In this document: in pieces, positions 19,176 to 28,498 of the stretch
Layout: each line of letters begins with the position of its first letter
Numbering within the stretch: the first letter of the stretch is position 1
Source of the DNA: Alteripontixanthobacter maritimus
GTDB lineage: Bacteria; Pseudomonadota; Alphaproteobacteria; Sphingomonadales; Sphingomonadaceae
Length of the DNA: 64,000 nucleotides
NCBI RefSeq assembly: GCF_003340475.1
Contig: NZ_QBKA01000002.1
Location: forward strand, 1,187,501-1,251,500
Direction: 5' to 3'
Translations under genes and position numbers: made by a program
Notes under the pieces: model-generated
Database searches by the model: none
What the model was told of the DNA's origin: nothing
Seen by the model: the letters and a program-made list of their open reading frames with translations, nothing else

Positions 19176-20363
19176 CTATCGCAGTTTAGTTAATCCGTGG
19201 TTAGTGAAAACAGCCCAGCGTGACAGCGCGATTGTCACCGTGGCGAGGCCGGCCATCAGCGCTGCTGCAGTAACCCAGCTTCCAAGGATTCCGCCACTTG
19301 TCAGCGCCAGCGGCAGCACTCCCTTGTCGGCGAATATCGAGCCGAACCGACCCGGTTCCGCCGCCGCCGTGCGGACCAGTGCAAATGTCGCAACCGCGAC
19401 GAACACTGCAAACAGCATCGGCACGGCTGCAGAGAGGGCGAGTGCCAGCAGCACCGTCCCAGTCAGATCCAGCACTATAGTGATCACAATGCGGGTCCTA
19501 GGAGGCATGGCCCTACCGCGGATCGCGCTAATGAGATTGGCTGCGCCCAGCACGAGTACGCCGGCAGACAACAGAGTCATGCCGACAAGTGGCAACAGTT
19601 GAAACGCGCACAGAACTGCCAGCGCGGCCAGCGCCCAGCCAAGTCCAGCCAGCACCAATGGAGCCCTGTCCGCCCGCTCCGCAATGCGCTGTAATGGATT
19701 GCGCAGCATTTCGGCCACGAAGCGCGAGGCTGGGCCGGGCACAGCTGCGATGGCTGCCTTGACGTGCAGTGTACCGTGCCGCGCCGCAACCACGCTGTCG
19801 GTGATGATCGGGGCCGTGCGCTGGTCCAGCGTCCGGACCGGGATGTTGCCGTTGCGGACAATCCGGATCAGCGCAGGAACAGGTGCGAAGCCGTCGCCAA
19901 GCATGTCTAGTTGCGAAAACAACGTCCCTGGCACCACCATTAAGCCTGCCCATTGCAGCGTTCCATCGATGCGGTTTGCAGCAGGATCGGCTGGCTCGCT
20001 GCTCGCATCGCCTGCCGAAAGCACATCCATCCGCGAGGCATCCCAGATGCCGCTATCGATAACGCCGCCGCTGGGGAGGAATCCATCATCCAGCACAACG
20101 ACAATATCGTCCGCCTGCACCAATCCGGGCAGTTGCGAGGCGTTCGGGACAAGCACCACATTGACCCGGCGGCGTTCCGCCTGATGCTGAAGGTTCAATG
20201 CCAGTTCGTCGGGCCTGTCCACCTGCAACAAAATGCGCTCGCACCCCGCATCGATCAGCGCAGCAACCTGCTGTTCGACCACGGTACGGCCAGCCACGCG
20301 CAGTCGGCCGCGAGCCGGACCGTGCGGACCTTCCGCAATTGTCAGCAACGCCGCCCGAGCCAT
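19176..20363 (-). CDS. Nucleotidyltransferase-like domain fused to a membrane region
   Basis: Of 395 residues, the first 200 or so resemble a sugar-phosphate nucleotidyltransferase fold: a GRTVVEQQVAALIDAGCERI segment, alternating strands and helices, and VVVLDDGFLPSGGVID. The usual GGxGTRL-type loop is not evident. From about residue 230 there are five or more hydrophobic helices. The CDP-alcohol phosphotransferase motif (DGxxAR...GxxxDxxxD) is absent, so this is not a simple nucleotidyltransferase-phosphotransferase fusion. The ATG is at 20363. The gene is the second of a four-gene minus-strand set. Function unknown. Confidence 0.7.
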   Translation of the reverse strand: MARAALLTIAEGPHGPARGRLRVAGRTVVEQQVAALIDAGCERILLQVDRPDELALNLQHQAERRRVNVVLVPNASQLPGLVQADDIVVVLDDGFLPSGGVIDSGIWDASRMDVLSAGDASSEPADPAANRIDGTLQWAGLMVVPGTLFSQLDMLGDGFAPVPALIRIVRNGNIPVRTLDQRTAPIITDSVVAARHGTLHVKAAIAAVPGPASRFVAEMLRNPLQRIAERADRAPLVLAGLGWALAALAVLCAFQLLPLVGMTLLSAGVLVLGAANLISAIRGRAMPPRTRIVITIVLDLTGTVLLALALSAAVPMLFAVFVAVATFALVRTAAAEPGRFGSIFADKGVLPLALTSGGILGSWVTAAALMAGLATVTIALSRWAVFTNHGLTKLR

Positions 20364-20463
20364 GGCTTGTCCGCCCTTCCCACTGCCAAACCGATTTGCG
20401 GTTCGACCGAAGGCTTAGGCGCGCAGGACAGCACTGCCAAGCAGCAGCGCAATTGCCAGTTGG

Positions 20464-20775
20464 TCAATCGGCAGGAGAGCTAGTGAATTCCACAAGTATG
20501 GCATTCAGCTTGCGCAGGATACCGGGTTCACCCGGTGCGCTGCTCACGGCTGCGTCAGCCAAGTCCATTAACGGCAAGACATGGAAACTGGCCGCCAACC
20601 CCTTGATCCGCTGCGCCGCGACAACCCAGTTGCCATCGCATCTTGCCCGTGAAAGCAGGTCGATATGCCCGGCGAGACTTTCTGCAAAGGCGGCACGCAA
20701 CTCTGCATGAAGCGCCGGATCATCCCCCGCCGCTGCCGCCAAAGTTGAATCGAATGCGCCATCTTCCTGTACCAT
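20464..20775 (-). CDS. Hpt-like protein lacking the phospho-histidine
   Basis: This 103-residue helical protein matches the histidine phosphotransfer (Hpt) pattern. AAQRIKGLAASFHVLPLMD aligns with the usual H-x-(L/I)-K-G-x-A-A-x-x-G segment, but the histidine position is Gln55 (codon CAG). It could still bind a response regulator or kinase without relaying phosphate. It is the first gene of the minus-strand set and starts 70 bp from the divergent TipN-like gene. The 100 bp to the next gene may hold a separate promoter. Confidence 0.65.
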   Translation of the reverse strand: MVQEDGAFDSTLAAAAGDDPALHAELRAAFAESLAGHIDLLSRARCDGNWVVAAQRIKGLAASFHVLPLMDLADAAVSSAPGEPGILRKLNAILVEFTSSPAD

Positions 20776-20845
20776 GCGAAGGGCGGTACGTCGCAGGCAG
20801 TTACGGAAGGGTTTAATCGCCGCCGAATTATGGTAAATCTTTTGT

Positions 20846-23518
20846 ATGACTCAAGGACATCATATTCGATCGATCGGATCGGGCGCTTCCGATGACAATG
20901 TCACAAATGTGAACGAACCCGTTGTAACTTATGAGGAATCCAGTTTCGAAGAAGTGCCGGTCGCAGACAGTGAGGCGATCTATTTCGAACAGGACGACGA
21001 GTGGAACGAAGCCGACCCAGGCGAGACCCATACCCCATCTGCATGGCGCGACTGGGCGGTTCCCGTGCTGGCCGGTCTTGTTATCATAGTCTGGAGCGCG
21101 TTTTTCGCTTGGACCTATAGGGACGCAATATCCGCTGGCGCAGCGCCCGCACAATGGGTCGAGTGGGTCGGGGCGTGGAGTGTACCGGTATTGCTGGTGG
21201 TCGCGCTCTGGCTACTTGTGATGCGCAATAGCCGGCGGGAATCCGCACGGTTCGCGGATGCCGCCAGCGCTTTGTCTCGCGAATCGCGGGAGCTGGAGGA
21301 ACGCCTTCTGGTCATCAATCGCGAGCTCAGCTTGGCACGCGAATTTCTCGGCACGCAGTCGCTGGCGATCGAGTCGGTAGGACGCGTTGCGACAGAGCGT
21401 CTGTCCGAACATGCCGACCACCTCGCTGCATTGGTGCATGACAATGATGCGCAGATAGACCGCATTGCAAATGTCAGTCTTACCGCCCGGGAAAACATGG
21501 AGAAATTGCGCGGCGACTTGCCCGTTATCGCAAATTCGGCCCGCGATGTCGCCAGCTCCATTGGCCAGGCTGGCGATGTGTCGGCCGAACGGCTCGACGT
21601 GCTTGTCGACGGATTTCGACGTCTCAACAGTTTTGGCGAAGCAAGCGAGCGGCAAGTGACATCGTTCCGTGGCGCGGTCGATGAAGCTTTGAGCGAGTTC
21701 GAAACGCAGGCCGGGAAATTGGGCGACATTGCCGACAGCCGCTTTGCCGAGCTTCGACATCAAGGCGAGGAATACCGGCTTCACTTGGATGGCCAGGAGA
21801 TAGAGGCGCTGGCAGCGATTCGTCATCGCGCCGAAACCATGCGAGCGGAAATCGCAGCGACCCGAGACGAGATTGGGGCCGAAGAAAACGCCAGCATCGA
21901 AGCGGTGCAGGAACGTGTTGCCGCCCTCCGCAGCGATACCGCCGGTATGCTGACGAACATCGACGAACACGGTGCGGCCATGCGTTTGCATTGGGAACAA
22001 CAGATCGACGCCCTTTCCGACCGGCTTAAAAACGCAATCGCGGAAGTGGGCGACATCGACCGCGCGGCGATGGACCGAGCCCGCAGCCGTATTACCGAAT
22101 TGAAAGACGAGGCCGCAGAAGTGGACGCTCGCCTGGAAGAAAGGACCCAGGCGTTCCTCACCGGTTCAATTCGACGGCGGGAAGAAAGCGAAGCGGCGGA
22201 TGAGGCAGCCCTTGCTACGCTTACCGCCCGGTTGGCCGACTTCGACAGCGACTTGGCCACGCGCGAAGAACAGCAGATCGCGCGCGTTCAGACTTTATCA
22301 GACGCGGCGGACTCTCTCGGCATGAAGATCGCCGCGATCGGCGAAACTATTACACGACTGGGCGCCGATAGCGCCGCAACTGGCGAGCGTGTTGTAGGCG
22401 ATGCCCAAGGTATCGAAGCGTGTCTGGCAGAAAGCAGGGCCAACATCGAATTGATCGGGACGGATTTGTCCGAATTGACCGATGGCAGTGTGCGCCTGCT
22501 CGAACTGATCCAGGCCAGCAGCCAGCATGGGCGCGAAAAACTTCCGGAAGCGCTGACCGAGGCGGAGGCCCGCCTTTCCGAAGCCGAGGACCGTACGAAC
22601 CGTCTGCACGATACGCTCGTCAACGCCGTTCAGCACGGAAGCGATTTGTCCAATTACGTACTCGCGACCCGCGAAGCAGGACAGGCTGCGATTGGCGATA
22701 TCGACGCCTTGCAAGCGCGCGTTACGGAACAAACCGATGCCGCCGCAGGCCGCGTTGCAGAACTGCGAGGTGCCGTAGCTGCGCTCGCCGACGAAACGCG
22801 CACCGTATCCGATCATGCAAGAATCGAACTGCAGGATACATTCGGCGAATTACAGGAAGCAATGCACGCAGCGTCCACAGCGATGGCGGAGGGTACAACC
22901 GTAGATATCAGGGCGCTCGCCGGGCAAATAGGCGAGCAAGCCGGCGAGGCGCTGCAAAACGCTGTCGCTCAGAATAGCACAGGTGCCATCGCCGATCTGG
23001 AGGCCGCGGCACTTGCCGCCGCCAGCAGCAGCCGCGAAGCGACCGCGCAATTGCGCGACCAGCTTGCCAAGGTGAACGAATTGACCGGCAATTTGGAAAG
23101 CCGGGTCGCCCGCGCGCGCGAGCAGGCGGAAGAGCAGGTGAACAATGACTTCTCCCGCCGTGTTGCGCTCATTACCGAGAGCCTTAATTCCCATTCCATA
23201 GACATCGAGAAAACGCTCGCCATTGAAGTGGACGATACGTCCTGGGCGTCCTACCTTCGCGGCGATCGTGGTATCTTCACACGCCGTGCAGTGCGACTGC
23301 TTGAGAACAGCGAAGCGCGCGATATTGCCGAAGTGTATGATGAAGACGCGGATTTCCGCGAAAATGTGAGCCGGTACATCCACGACTTCGAGGCGATGTT
23401 GCGCACGTTACTATCGACGCGCGACGGTCATGCTATCGGCGTGACACTGCTAAGCTCCGACATTGGCAAATTGTACGTGGCGCTCGCCCAGGCTATCGAG
23501 CGTCTACGGGAGGCATAA
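20846..23518 (+). CDS. TipN-like coiled-coil membrane protein
   Basis: The 890-residue protein has an acidic cytoplasmic N-terminus and two membrane helices (about 71-90 and 107-126). A very long Ala/Glu/Arg-rich, coiled-coil-prone region follows (about 135-800), then a short conserved-looking C-terminus (from about 820, with DDTSWASYLRGDRGIF). This architecture and length match Caulobacter TipN, the new-pole landmark protein (two N-terminal membrane helices, large coiled coil, 882 residues). The assignment rests on architecture, not on a recognised motif. Other long coiled-coil membrane proteins remain possible. It is divergent from the Hpt-like gene across 70 bp. Confidence 0.65.
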   Translation: MTQGHHIRSIGSGASDDNVTNVNEPVVTYEESSFEEVPVADSEAIYFEQDDEWNEADPGETHTPSAWRDWAVPVLAGLVIIVWSAFFAWTYRDAISAGAAPAQWVEWVGAWSVPVLLVVALWLLVMRNSRRESARFADAASALSRESRELEERLLVINRELSLAREFLGTQSLAIESVGRVATERLSEHADHLAALVHDNDAQIDRIANVSLTARENMEKLRGDLPVIANSARDVASSIGQAGDVSAERLDVLVDGFRRLNSFGEASERQVTSFRGAVDEALSEFETQAGKLGDIADSRFAELRHQGEEYRLHLDGQEIEALAAIRHRAETMRAEIAATRDEIGAEENASIEAVQERVAALRSDTAGMLTNIDEHGAAMRLHWEQQIDALSDRLKNAIAEVGDIDRAAMDRARSRITELKDEAAEVDARLEERTQAFLTGSIRRREESEAADEAALATLTARLADFDSDLATREEQQIARVQTLSDAADSLGMKIAAIGETITRLGADSAATGERVVGDAQGIEACLAESRANIELIGTDLSELTDGSVRLLELIQASSQHGREKLPEALTEAEARLSEAEDRTNRLHDTLVNAVQHGSDLSNYVLATREAGQAAIGDIDALQARVTEQTDAAAGRVAELRGAVAALADETRTVSDHARIELQDTFGELQEAMHAASTAMAEGTTVDIRALAGQIGEQAGEALQNAVAQNSTGAIADLEAAALAAASSSREATAQLRDQLAKVNELTGNLESRVARAREQAEEQVNNDFSRRVALITESLNSHSIDIEKTLAIEVDDTSWASYLRGDRGIFTRRAVRLLENSEARDIAEVYDEDADFRENVSRYIHDFEAMLRTLLSTRDGHAIGVTLLSSDIGKLYVALAQAIERLREA

Positions 23519-23549
23519 CCCATATAGTCGGTCCTGATCCCCTGCGGGC

Positions 23550-23855
23550 TCAAGTTGGGTCCGGGTGCCGGTAATCGGCTGGATCAGGCGGGTTGCCGAA
23601 GATATTGATGTCATCCGGTGTGATCCAGCCATACGCATAATTGGCGACGTAAATTCCGGTCAAAACTGCGGCCAGGACGGTTGCCCGGACCATCACCCGC
23701 CCGGGCCGAAAATTGCCGGGCGCGCTATCGGCCTGCCCGGCAGTTTTCTCGATCCCCATCTCGTCATGTGTCTTGATGCCGAACGGTAATAGCAGGAACG
23801 CGCTCATCACCCAGAAGAGCACGTAGATCGCCAGAATCGATGTCCACTGCATCAT
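23550..23855 (-). CDS. DUF1467 family membrane protein
   Basis: The 101-residue protein has two membrane helices (about 5-25 and 55-75) separated by a short polar loop beginning LLPFGIKTHDEMG, the pattern typical of alphaproteobacterial DUF1467 proteins, whose function is unknown. It lies 2 bp after rnj on the same strand and is the last gene of the long nuo-birA-coaX-rnj row. It converges with the TipN-like gene across 31 bp in which I see no clear terminator. Confidence 0.85.
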   Translation of the reverse strand: MMQWTSILAIYVLFWVMSAFLLLPFGIKTHDEMGIEKTAGQADSAPGNFRPGRVMVRATVLAAVLTGIYVANYAYGWITPDDINIFGNPPDPADYRHPDPT

Positions 23856-23857
23856 GA

Positions 23858-25504
23858 TCAGCTACCCGGCAACATGACCTTGATCTGCGGGCTTTTCCCG
23901 CTCCAGCGACGCGATGCACGCCGAGCCGCCAGACGGGCGGCCTCGGTAACCTTGCGGGCATCCTTACGATCTTTCGGACCGAGCTTGTCGAGAGCACGCA
24001 TGATGTCCTTGCCAGCTTCTGCTGCAAAGTCTTCAAAGTCCTCGTCCAGTGGTAACCCAAGCGCGTCGATCTGAACCGTCTTGTTTTCACGTAGCACTAC
24101 TATGACCATCCCCTCACGCGCAATGCGGCGCCGCATCGTAATCGCATCGCCCTCGGCCGGCACAATGATGTCACCGTCCAAGACGAGCCGACCCGCCTCG
24201 ATTTGGGCAATACGTTCAGGTTTGCCCGGTGCCAGACGCAGGATATCGCCGTTCTTTTGCACTGGTGCGTGGGGAATGCCCGCTTCCAGCGCCACACGTG
24301 ATTGCTCCATCATGTGCCGCATTTCGCCATGCACCGGCAGCAGGATCTCGGGCTGCATCCAGTCGTAGAGTTCCAGCAGTTCCGGACGACCCGGATGGCC
24401 GGAGACATGGATCTCGCTCTGCCGGTCGGTCACCATCACGATGCCGCTCTCAGCGAGCTTGTTCTGAATGCGCCCGATCGCAACCTCGTTGCCAGGGATC
24501 TGGCGGCTTGAAAACAGCACCACATCGCCCTTGCTCAGTGATATCTTGTGGTTGCCTTCCGCCACACGGCTCAATGCCGCGCGCGGTTCGCCCTGCCCGC
24601 CGGTTGCCATAATCAACACCTCGCCGCGCGGCAGCCGCATGGCGGTGTCCCAGTCCACCCGGTCCGGAAGGTCCGTCAGGTACCCATTATCCTGCGACAC
24701 TTCGATAATTCGGTCGAGCGAGCGCCCGGCCACACATAATTGTCGCCCTGTTTCCCGCGCAACGTTGCCGAGCGTCTGCAAACGCGCCACATTGGAAGCG
24801 AACGTGGTGACCATGATGCGGCGCCCTTCCCACTTCTGCGCCTCCGCCAGCAGGCCGCGGTAGACGGCCCCTTCGGACCCCGAGGGTTCCGGATTGAACA
24901 CGTTAGTGGAATCGCAGACAAGCGCCAGCACGCCAGCGTCGCCAATTTCCCGCAATTCGTCCTGAGTGGTCGGCTCCCCGATGATGGGATCTTCGTCGAG
25001 CTTCCAGTCACCGGTATGAAACACACGCCCATGCGGCGTGTCGATCAGCAGCGCATTACCTTCCGCGATGGAATGCGCGAGCGGTACATATTGCACCCCC
25101 CAATCGCCAACCTCGAAGCGTTCAAGGTCGTCGACCACGATCAACTCGACCTCACCCGTCAGGTTTGCTTCCTGCAGCTTGCGCCGCACCAGTTCAGCTG
25201 TGAACGGGGTGGCATAAAGCGGGACGCCAAGCTCTGCGGCGAAATAGGGCACGGCGCCGATATGGTCCTCATGACCGTGGGTCAGCACGATACCGTCGAG
25301 CATGTCCGCGCGATCCTCGATAAAGTCGAGATCGGCAAACACCAGATCGACGCCGGGATATTCATTGCCGGAGAAGGTCATGCCCAGATCGACCATCAGC
25401 CAGCGGCCGTTGCAGCCGTAAAGATTGACGTTCATGCCAATCTCGCCCGATCCGCCGAGCGCAAGGAACAGCAGCTCGTCTTCGGGCGCGTAATTCTTTT
25501 TCAT
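23858..25504 (-). CDS. rnj: Ribonuclease J
   Basis: RNase J is a metallo-beta-lactamase/beta-CASP nuclease with 5'-3' exonuclease and endonuclease activity in RNA maturation and decay. The 548 residues contain the metal site THGHEDHIGAVP (76-83), FHTGDWKLDEDP, the beta-CASP region with VMVTTFASN-like block and SGHPGRPELLELYDWMQPE, and the closing PVHGEMRHM. The C-terminal domain is present. It coexists with RNase E encoded 30 kb away in this window. coaX lies 10 bp upstream. Confidence 0.94.
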   Translation of the reverse strand: MKKNYAPEDELLFLALGGSGEIGMNVNLYGCNGRWLMVDLGMTFSGNEYPGVDLVFADLDFIEDRADMLDGIVLTHGHEDHIGAVPYFAAELGVPLYATPFTAELVRRKLQEANLTGEVELIVVDDLERFEVGDWGVQYVPLAHSIAEGNALLIDTPHGRVFHTGDWKLDEDPIIGEPTTQDELREIGDAGVLALVCDSTNVFNPEPSGSEGAVYRGLLAEAQKWEGRRIMVTTFASNVARLQTLGNVARETGRQLCVAGRSLDRIIEVSQDNGYLTDLPDRVDWDTAMRLPRGEVLIMATGGQGEPRAALSRVAEGNHKISLSKGDVVLFSSRQIPGNEVAIGRIQNKLAESGIVMVTDRQSEIHVSGHPGRPELLELYDWMQPEILLPVHGEMRHMMEQSRVALEAGIPHAPVQKNGDILRLAPGKPERIAQIEAGRLVLDGDIIVPAEGDAITMRRRIAREGMVIVVLRENKTVQIDALGLPLDEDFEDFAAEAGKDIMRALDKLGPKDRKDARKVTEAARLAARRASRRWSGKSPQIKVMLPGS

Positions 25505-25514
25505 TGTGAACTTT

Positions 25515-26312
25515 CTAGGTGCCAGCCCGATCCGCCAGGATGGCGAGACCGCGGATGGTCAGATCCGGATCGACGACGTCGAATATCCGGGTGTTGTCAT
25601 CGAACAATATGGCGAGCCCGCCCGTCGCTACAACCTTTACCGGGCGCCCGATTTCGTTCTTCATACGATCGATCAGGCCTTCCATCATGGCAACGTAGCC
25701 CCAGAATACCCCGATGAGCATCTGATCCTCGGTGTTGCGACCGATCACGCTTGCGCTGTCGGGCGCACGAATGGCGATGCGCGGTAGCTTCGCGGTCTTT
25801 CCAACCAGCGCGTCCAGGCTGAGATTGATGCCGGGCGCGATGATGCCACCCTTGTACGCACCGTTGAAGTCGACCGCCTCGAACTTGGTTGCGGTCCCGA
25901 AATCGACCACGATCATGTCACCGCCCACTAGCTCTGTCGCGGCAAGCACGTTCAACGCGCGGTCCGCACCCAGCGAACTGGGCTGGTCGACATCGATGGA
26001 AAAGCCCCACTCCGCCTTGCCATGCCCGGCGATCAGCGGCGTGATGCCGAAGTACTGCTCCGCCAAAACGGTCAGATTATGGTCGGCTCGCGGGACCACC
26101 GAGGCAAAGATTATCTGGGTGATGTCGCTGCGATCGAACCCTTCGATACTGAGCAATTGCAACAACCAGACCGCATATTGATCGCCCGTCCGCCGCCCAT
26201 CGGTCGCGATCCGCCAGCGCGCCTTCAGTTGCGCGGCTGCCCCTCCGCCCGCACTCGTATCGAACAGCGCGAAAACCAGATTGGTGTTACCGACATCGAT
26301 GGCGAGCAGCAT
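25515..26312 (-). CDS. coaX: Type III pantothenate kinase
   Basis: CoaX phosphorylates pantothenate, the first step of coenzyme A synthesis. The 265-residue protein starts [18 protein letters not shown] (phosphate-1 motif) and contains [14 protein letters not shown] and [13 protein letters not shown] plus the [11 protein letters not shown] block. All are diagnostic of type III and unlike CoaA. A longer frame to 26399 only extends into birA. birA ends 13 bp upstream and rnj starts 10 bp downstream. Confidence 0.95.
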   Translation of the reverse strand: MLLAIDVGNTNLVFALFDTSAGGGAAAQLKARWRIATDGRRTGDQYAVWLLQLLSIEGFDRSDITQIIFASVVPRADHNLTVLAEQYFGITPLIAGHGKAEWGFSIDVDQPSSLGADRALNVLAATELVGGDMIVVDFGTATKFEAVDFNGAYKGGIIAPGINLSLDALVGKTAKLPRIAIRAPDSASVIGRNTEDQMLIGVFWGYVAMMEGLIDRMKNEIGRPVKVVATGGLAILFDDNTRIFDVVDPDLTIRGLAILADRAGT

Positions 26313-26325
26313 GGTAGCGAAGTCC

Positions 26326-27036
26326 CTAAACGAGATTGACGTCGCCGGCGTGGATGGCACGGACCGAGCCGTCCTCCAACCCCAGCATGAGCGAGCCATC
26401 GGAGGCGAGGCCAGCGAATGTACCGCGTATGGCGCCCTCGCCCGGCTCCGATACGGTCAGCCGCGTGCCGAGCGGATGTGCCGCCGCCTGCCAGCGGCGG
26501 GTCAGGAGCTCCAACCCGTGAGAGCGCCAGCGGGTCAGTTCGGTTGCGAATTGTTCGGCGAGGCTTTCGGCAAAGTGATCGCGGCCGGGCGCCGGCCCGA
26601 ATTGCGATAATGCCGCTGTCCTGCGATCCGTCAGCGCGGGCGCATGAACCAGATTGACACCGATCCCGACGACTACTGCGTTCGCCGTGCCCTCCAGCAG
26701 GATGCCTGCGAGTTTGGCCTCGCCAACCATAAGATCATTCGGCCATTTTAGCGCCAGGCCGGGATGGGGTGGAAGGACAGGCCGTACGGCTTCGTACACT
26801 GCCAATCCCGCCACCAGCGCGAGGCTTGGTGCAGGAGGATCACCAGCACCGCGCCGGACGATGGTGGACCCCATGAAATTGCCAAGCCCATCGTGCCATT
26901 CGCGCGACTGGCGGCCTCGCCCTGCGCTCTGCCGATCCGCAACCAGCCAATCGCCTTCATGCACCGCCTCGTTGGCAGCGATGCGGGTCAGCAGGTCGGC
27001 ATTGGTCGATCCCGTCTCGGCGATGTAGTCGAGCAA
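26326..27036 (-). CDS. birA: Biotin--[acetyl-CoA-carboxylase] ligase
   Basis: BirA attaches biotin to acyl-CoA carboxylase carrier protein. The protein (236 residues from TTG 27036) has the catalytic core: [21 protein letters not shown] (biotinyl-AMP binding), [16 protein letters not shown] and GIGVNL, plus a small C-terminal domain. It lacks the N-terminal DNA-binding domain of E. coli BirA, so it is a ligase only. The TTG start immediately overlaps the nuoN end; an ATG at 27081 lies inside nuoN and gives residues unlike the family. Confidence 0.9.
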   Translation of the reverse strand: MLDYIAETGSTNADLLTRIAANEAVHEGDWLVADRQSAGRGRQSREWHDGLGNFMGSTIVRRGAGDPPAPSLALVAGLAVYEAVRPVLPPHPGLALKWPNDLMVGEAKLAGILLEGTANAVVVGIGVNLVHAPALTDRRTAALSQFGPAPGRDHFAESLAEQFATELTRWRSHGLELLTRRWQAAAHPLGTRLTVSEPGEGAIRGTFAGLASDGSLMLGLEDGSVRAIHAGDVNLV

Positions 27037-27037
27037 A

Positions 27038-28498
27038 TCAGATAAACAGCGACGCTGCCGCGCGGTCCGCCATGGCGCCAAGCAGCGGGATCAGGAAATA
27101 GCCCAGCGGCGACACGATCAACGCCGTGATGGCGAGCAGTACCCAGTGCGACATTTCGCCGTCGTGCCTCACTGCCTTACCCGCAGGCTTGTCGAAATAC
27201 ATCACCTTCACCACCTTCAGGTAATAGAACGCCCCTATGACGCTGGCGGCAATTCCAATGGCGGCGAGGATGACCATGTCGGCCTCGACAGCGGCTTGAA
27301 ACACAACTAGCTTGCCCCAGAAGCCGAACAGGGGTGGAATGCCGGCAAGGCTGAACATCATCGCCGCGAAGACCAACGCGATTACCGGCCGCGCCCGCGA
27401 AAGACCCGCAATGTCCGAAAGGTCGTCCAACTGGTTGCCCGCCGCATCGCGCAGCAGCAAGATGCAGACGAATGCGCCGAGCGACATCGCAACATAGATA
27501 TCGAGATAGACCAGCATGGCCGAGATGCCAGCAGACGTAGCGGCGGCAAGACCAATCAGGATAAAGCCTACATTGTTAATCGAGCTATAGGCCAGCAGAC
27601 GCTTCAATCCGGTCTGGCCGATAGCGCCCAATGCACCGACCACGATGGAAGCGAGCGCCGCGAAGATAACGATCTGCCGCCATGCATCGATTTGGCTGCC
27701 GAATGCCTCGATCGCGACACGGGCGGTAAGGGCAACTGCAGCAACCTTGGGCGCGGTTGCGAACAAAGTGGTCACCGGAGTGGGCGCGCCTTCGTAAACG
27801 TCGGGCGTCCACATGTGGAACGGCACTGCGGCGATCTTGAAAGCCAGCCCGGCCAATACGAAGATCAATCCGAATAGCTGCCCGGTCGTGTACTCACCCG
27901 CCAATGCAACATTCACTGCGGCGAAGTTGGTCGAACCGGTAAAGCCGTAAAGCAGGCTAATCCCGTAAAGCAGGATGCCCGAAGCCAGCGCGCCGAGGAT
28001 AAAGTATTTCAAGCCTGCTTCGGTCGATTTGCTATTGTCGCGAAGAAATGCGGCCAGAACGTAGGCGGACAGGCTGTTGAGCTCCAACCCGATATACAGG
28101 GTAATGAAATCGGTGGCCGACACCATGATGCCCATGCCGAGCGCTGCGAACAACACCAGCACAGGGTATTCCGCGCGCATGGCGCCGATCCGATCGAAGA
28201 ACCGTGGTGAGATGATAAGGCAGGCGGCAGCGGAGCCGAAAATCAGGATTTTCGCAAAGGCCGCAAACGCATCAGCCGCGAACTGGCCGCCAAAGGCCAA
28301 CGTGTCCGGTCCGCTGGCACCCTCGATTAGCGCGGGCGCAACCATGAACGCGGCGCCCACCAGCAATGCCGTTGCGGCGATGCTGATGAACCGAGTGCCG
28401 CGATCCTGCATCCAACCGGCGACCAGCAGCAGCACGAGGCCGCCAACGGTAAGCACGATTTCGGGTGCGACGAGAGCAAGATAAGCCTGGAAGTCCAT
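27038..28498 (-). CDS. nuoN: NADH-quinone oxidoreductase subunit N
   Basis: NuoN is one of three antiporter-like membrane subunits of respiratory complex I and pumps protons. The 486 residues are nearly all membrane helices. The conserved channel region includes FKIAAVPFHMWTPDVYEGAP and the lysine-bearing KRLLAYSSINNVGF. Length is normal. Start and nuoM stop overlap as TGATG, indicating coupled translation. Confidence 0.96.
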   Translation of the reverse strand: MDFQAYLALVAPEIVLTVGGLVLLLVAGWMQDRGTRFISIAATALLVGAAFMVAPALIEGASGPDTLAFGGQFAADAFAAFAKILIFGSAAACLIISPRFFDRIGAMRAEYPVLVLFAALGMGIMVSATDFITLYIGLELNSLSAYVLAAFLRDNSKSTEAGLKYFILGALASGILLYGISLLYGFTGSTNFAAVNVALAGEYTTGQLFGLIFVLAGLAFKIAAVPFHMWTPDVYEGAPTPVTTLFATAPKVAAVALTARVAIEAFGSQIDAWRQIVIFAALASIVVGALGAIGQTGLKRLLAYSSINNVGFILIGLAAATSAGISAMLVYLDIYVAMSLGAFVCILLLRDAAGNQLDDLSDIAGLSRARPVIALVFAAMMFSLAGIPPLFGFWGKLVVFQAAVEADMVILAAIGIAASVIGAFYYLKVVKVMYFDKPAGKAVRHDGEMSHWVLLAITALIVSPLGYFLIPLLGAMADRAAASLFI

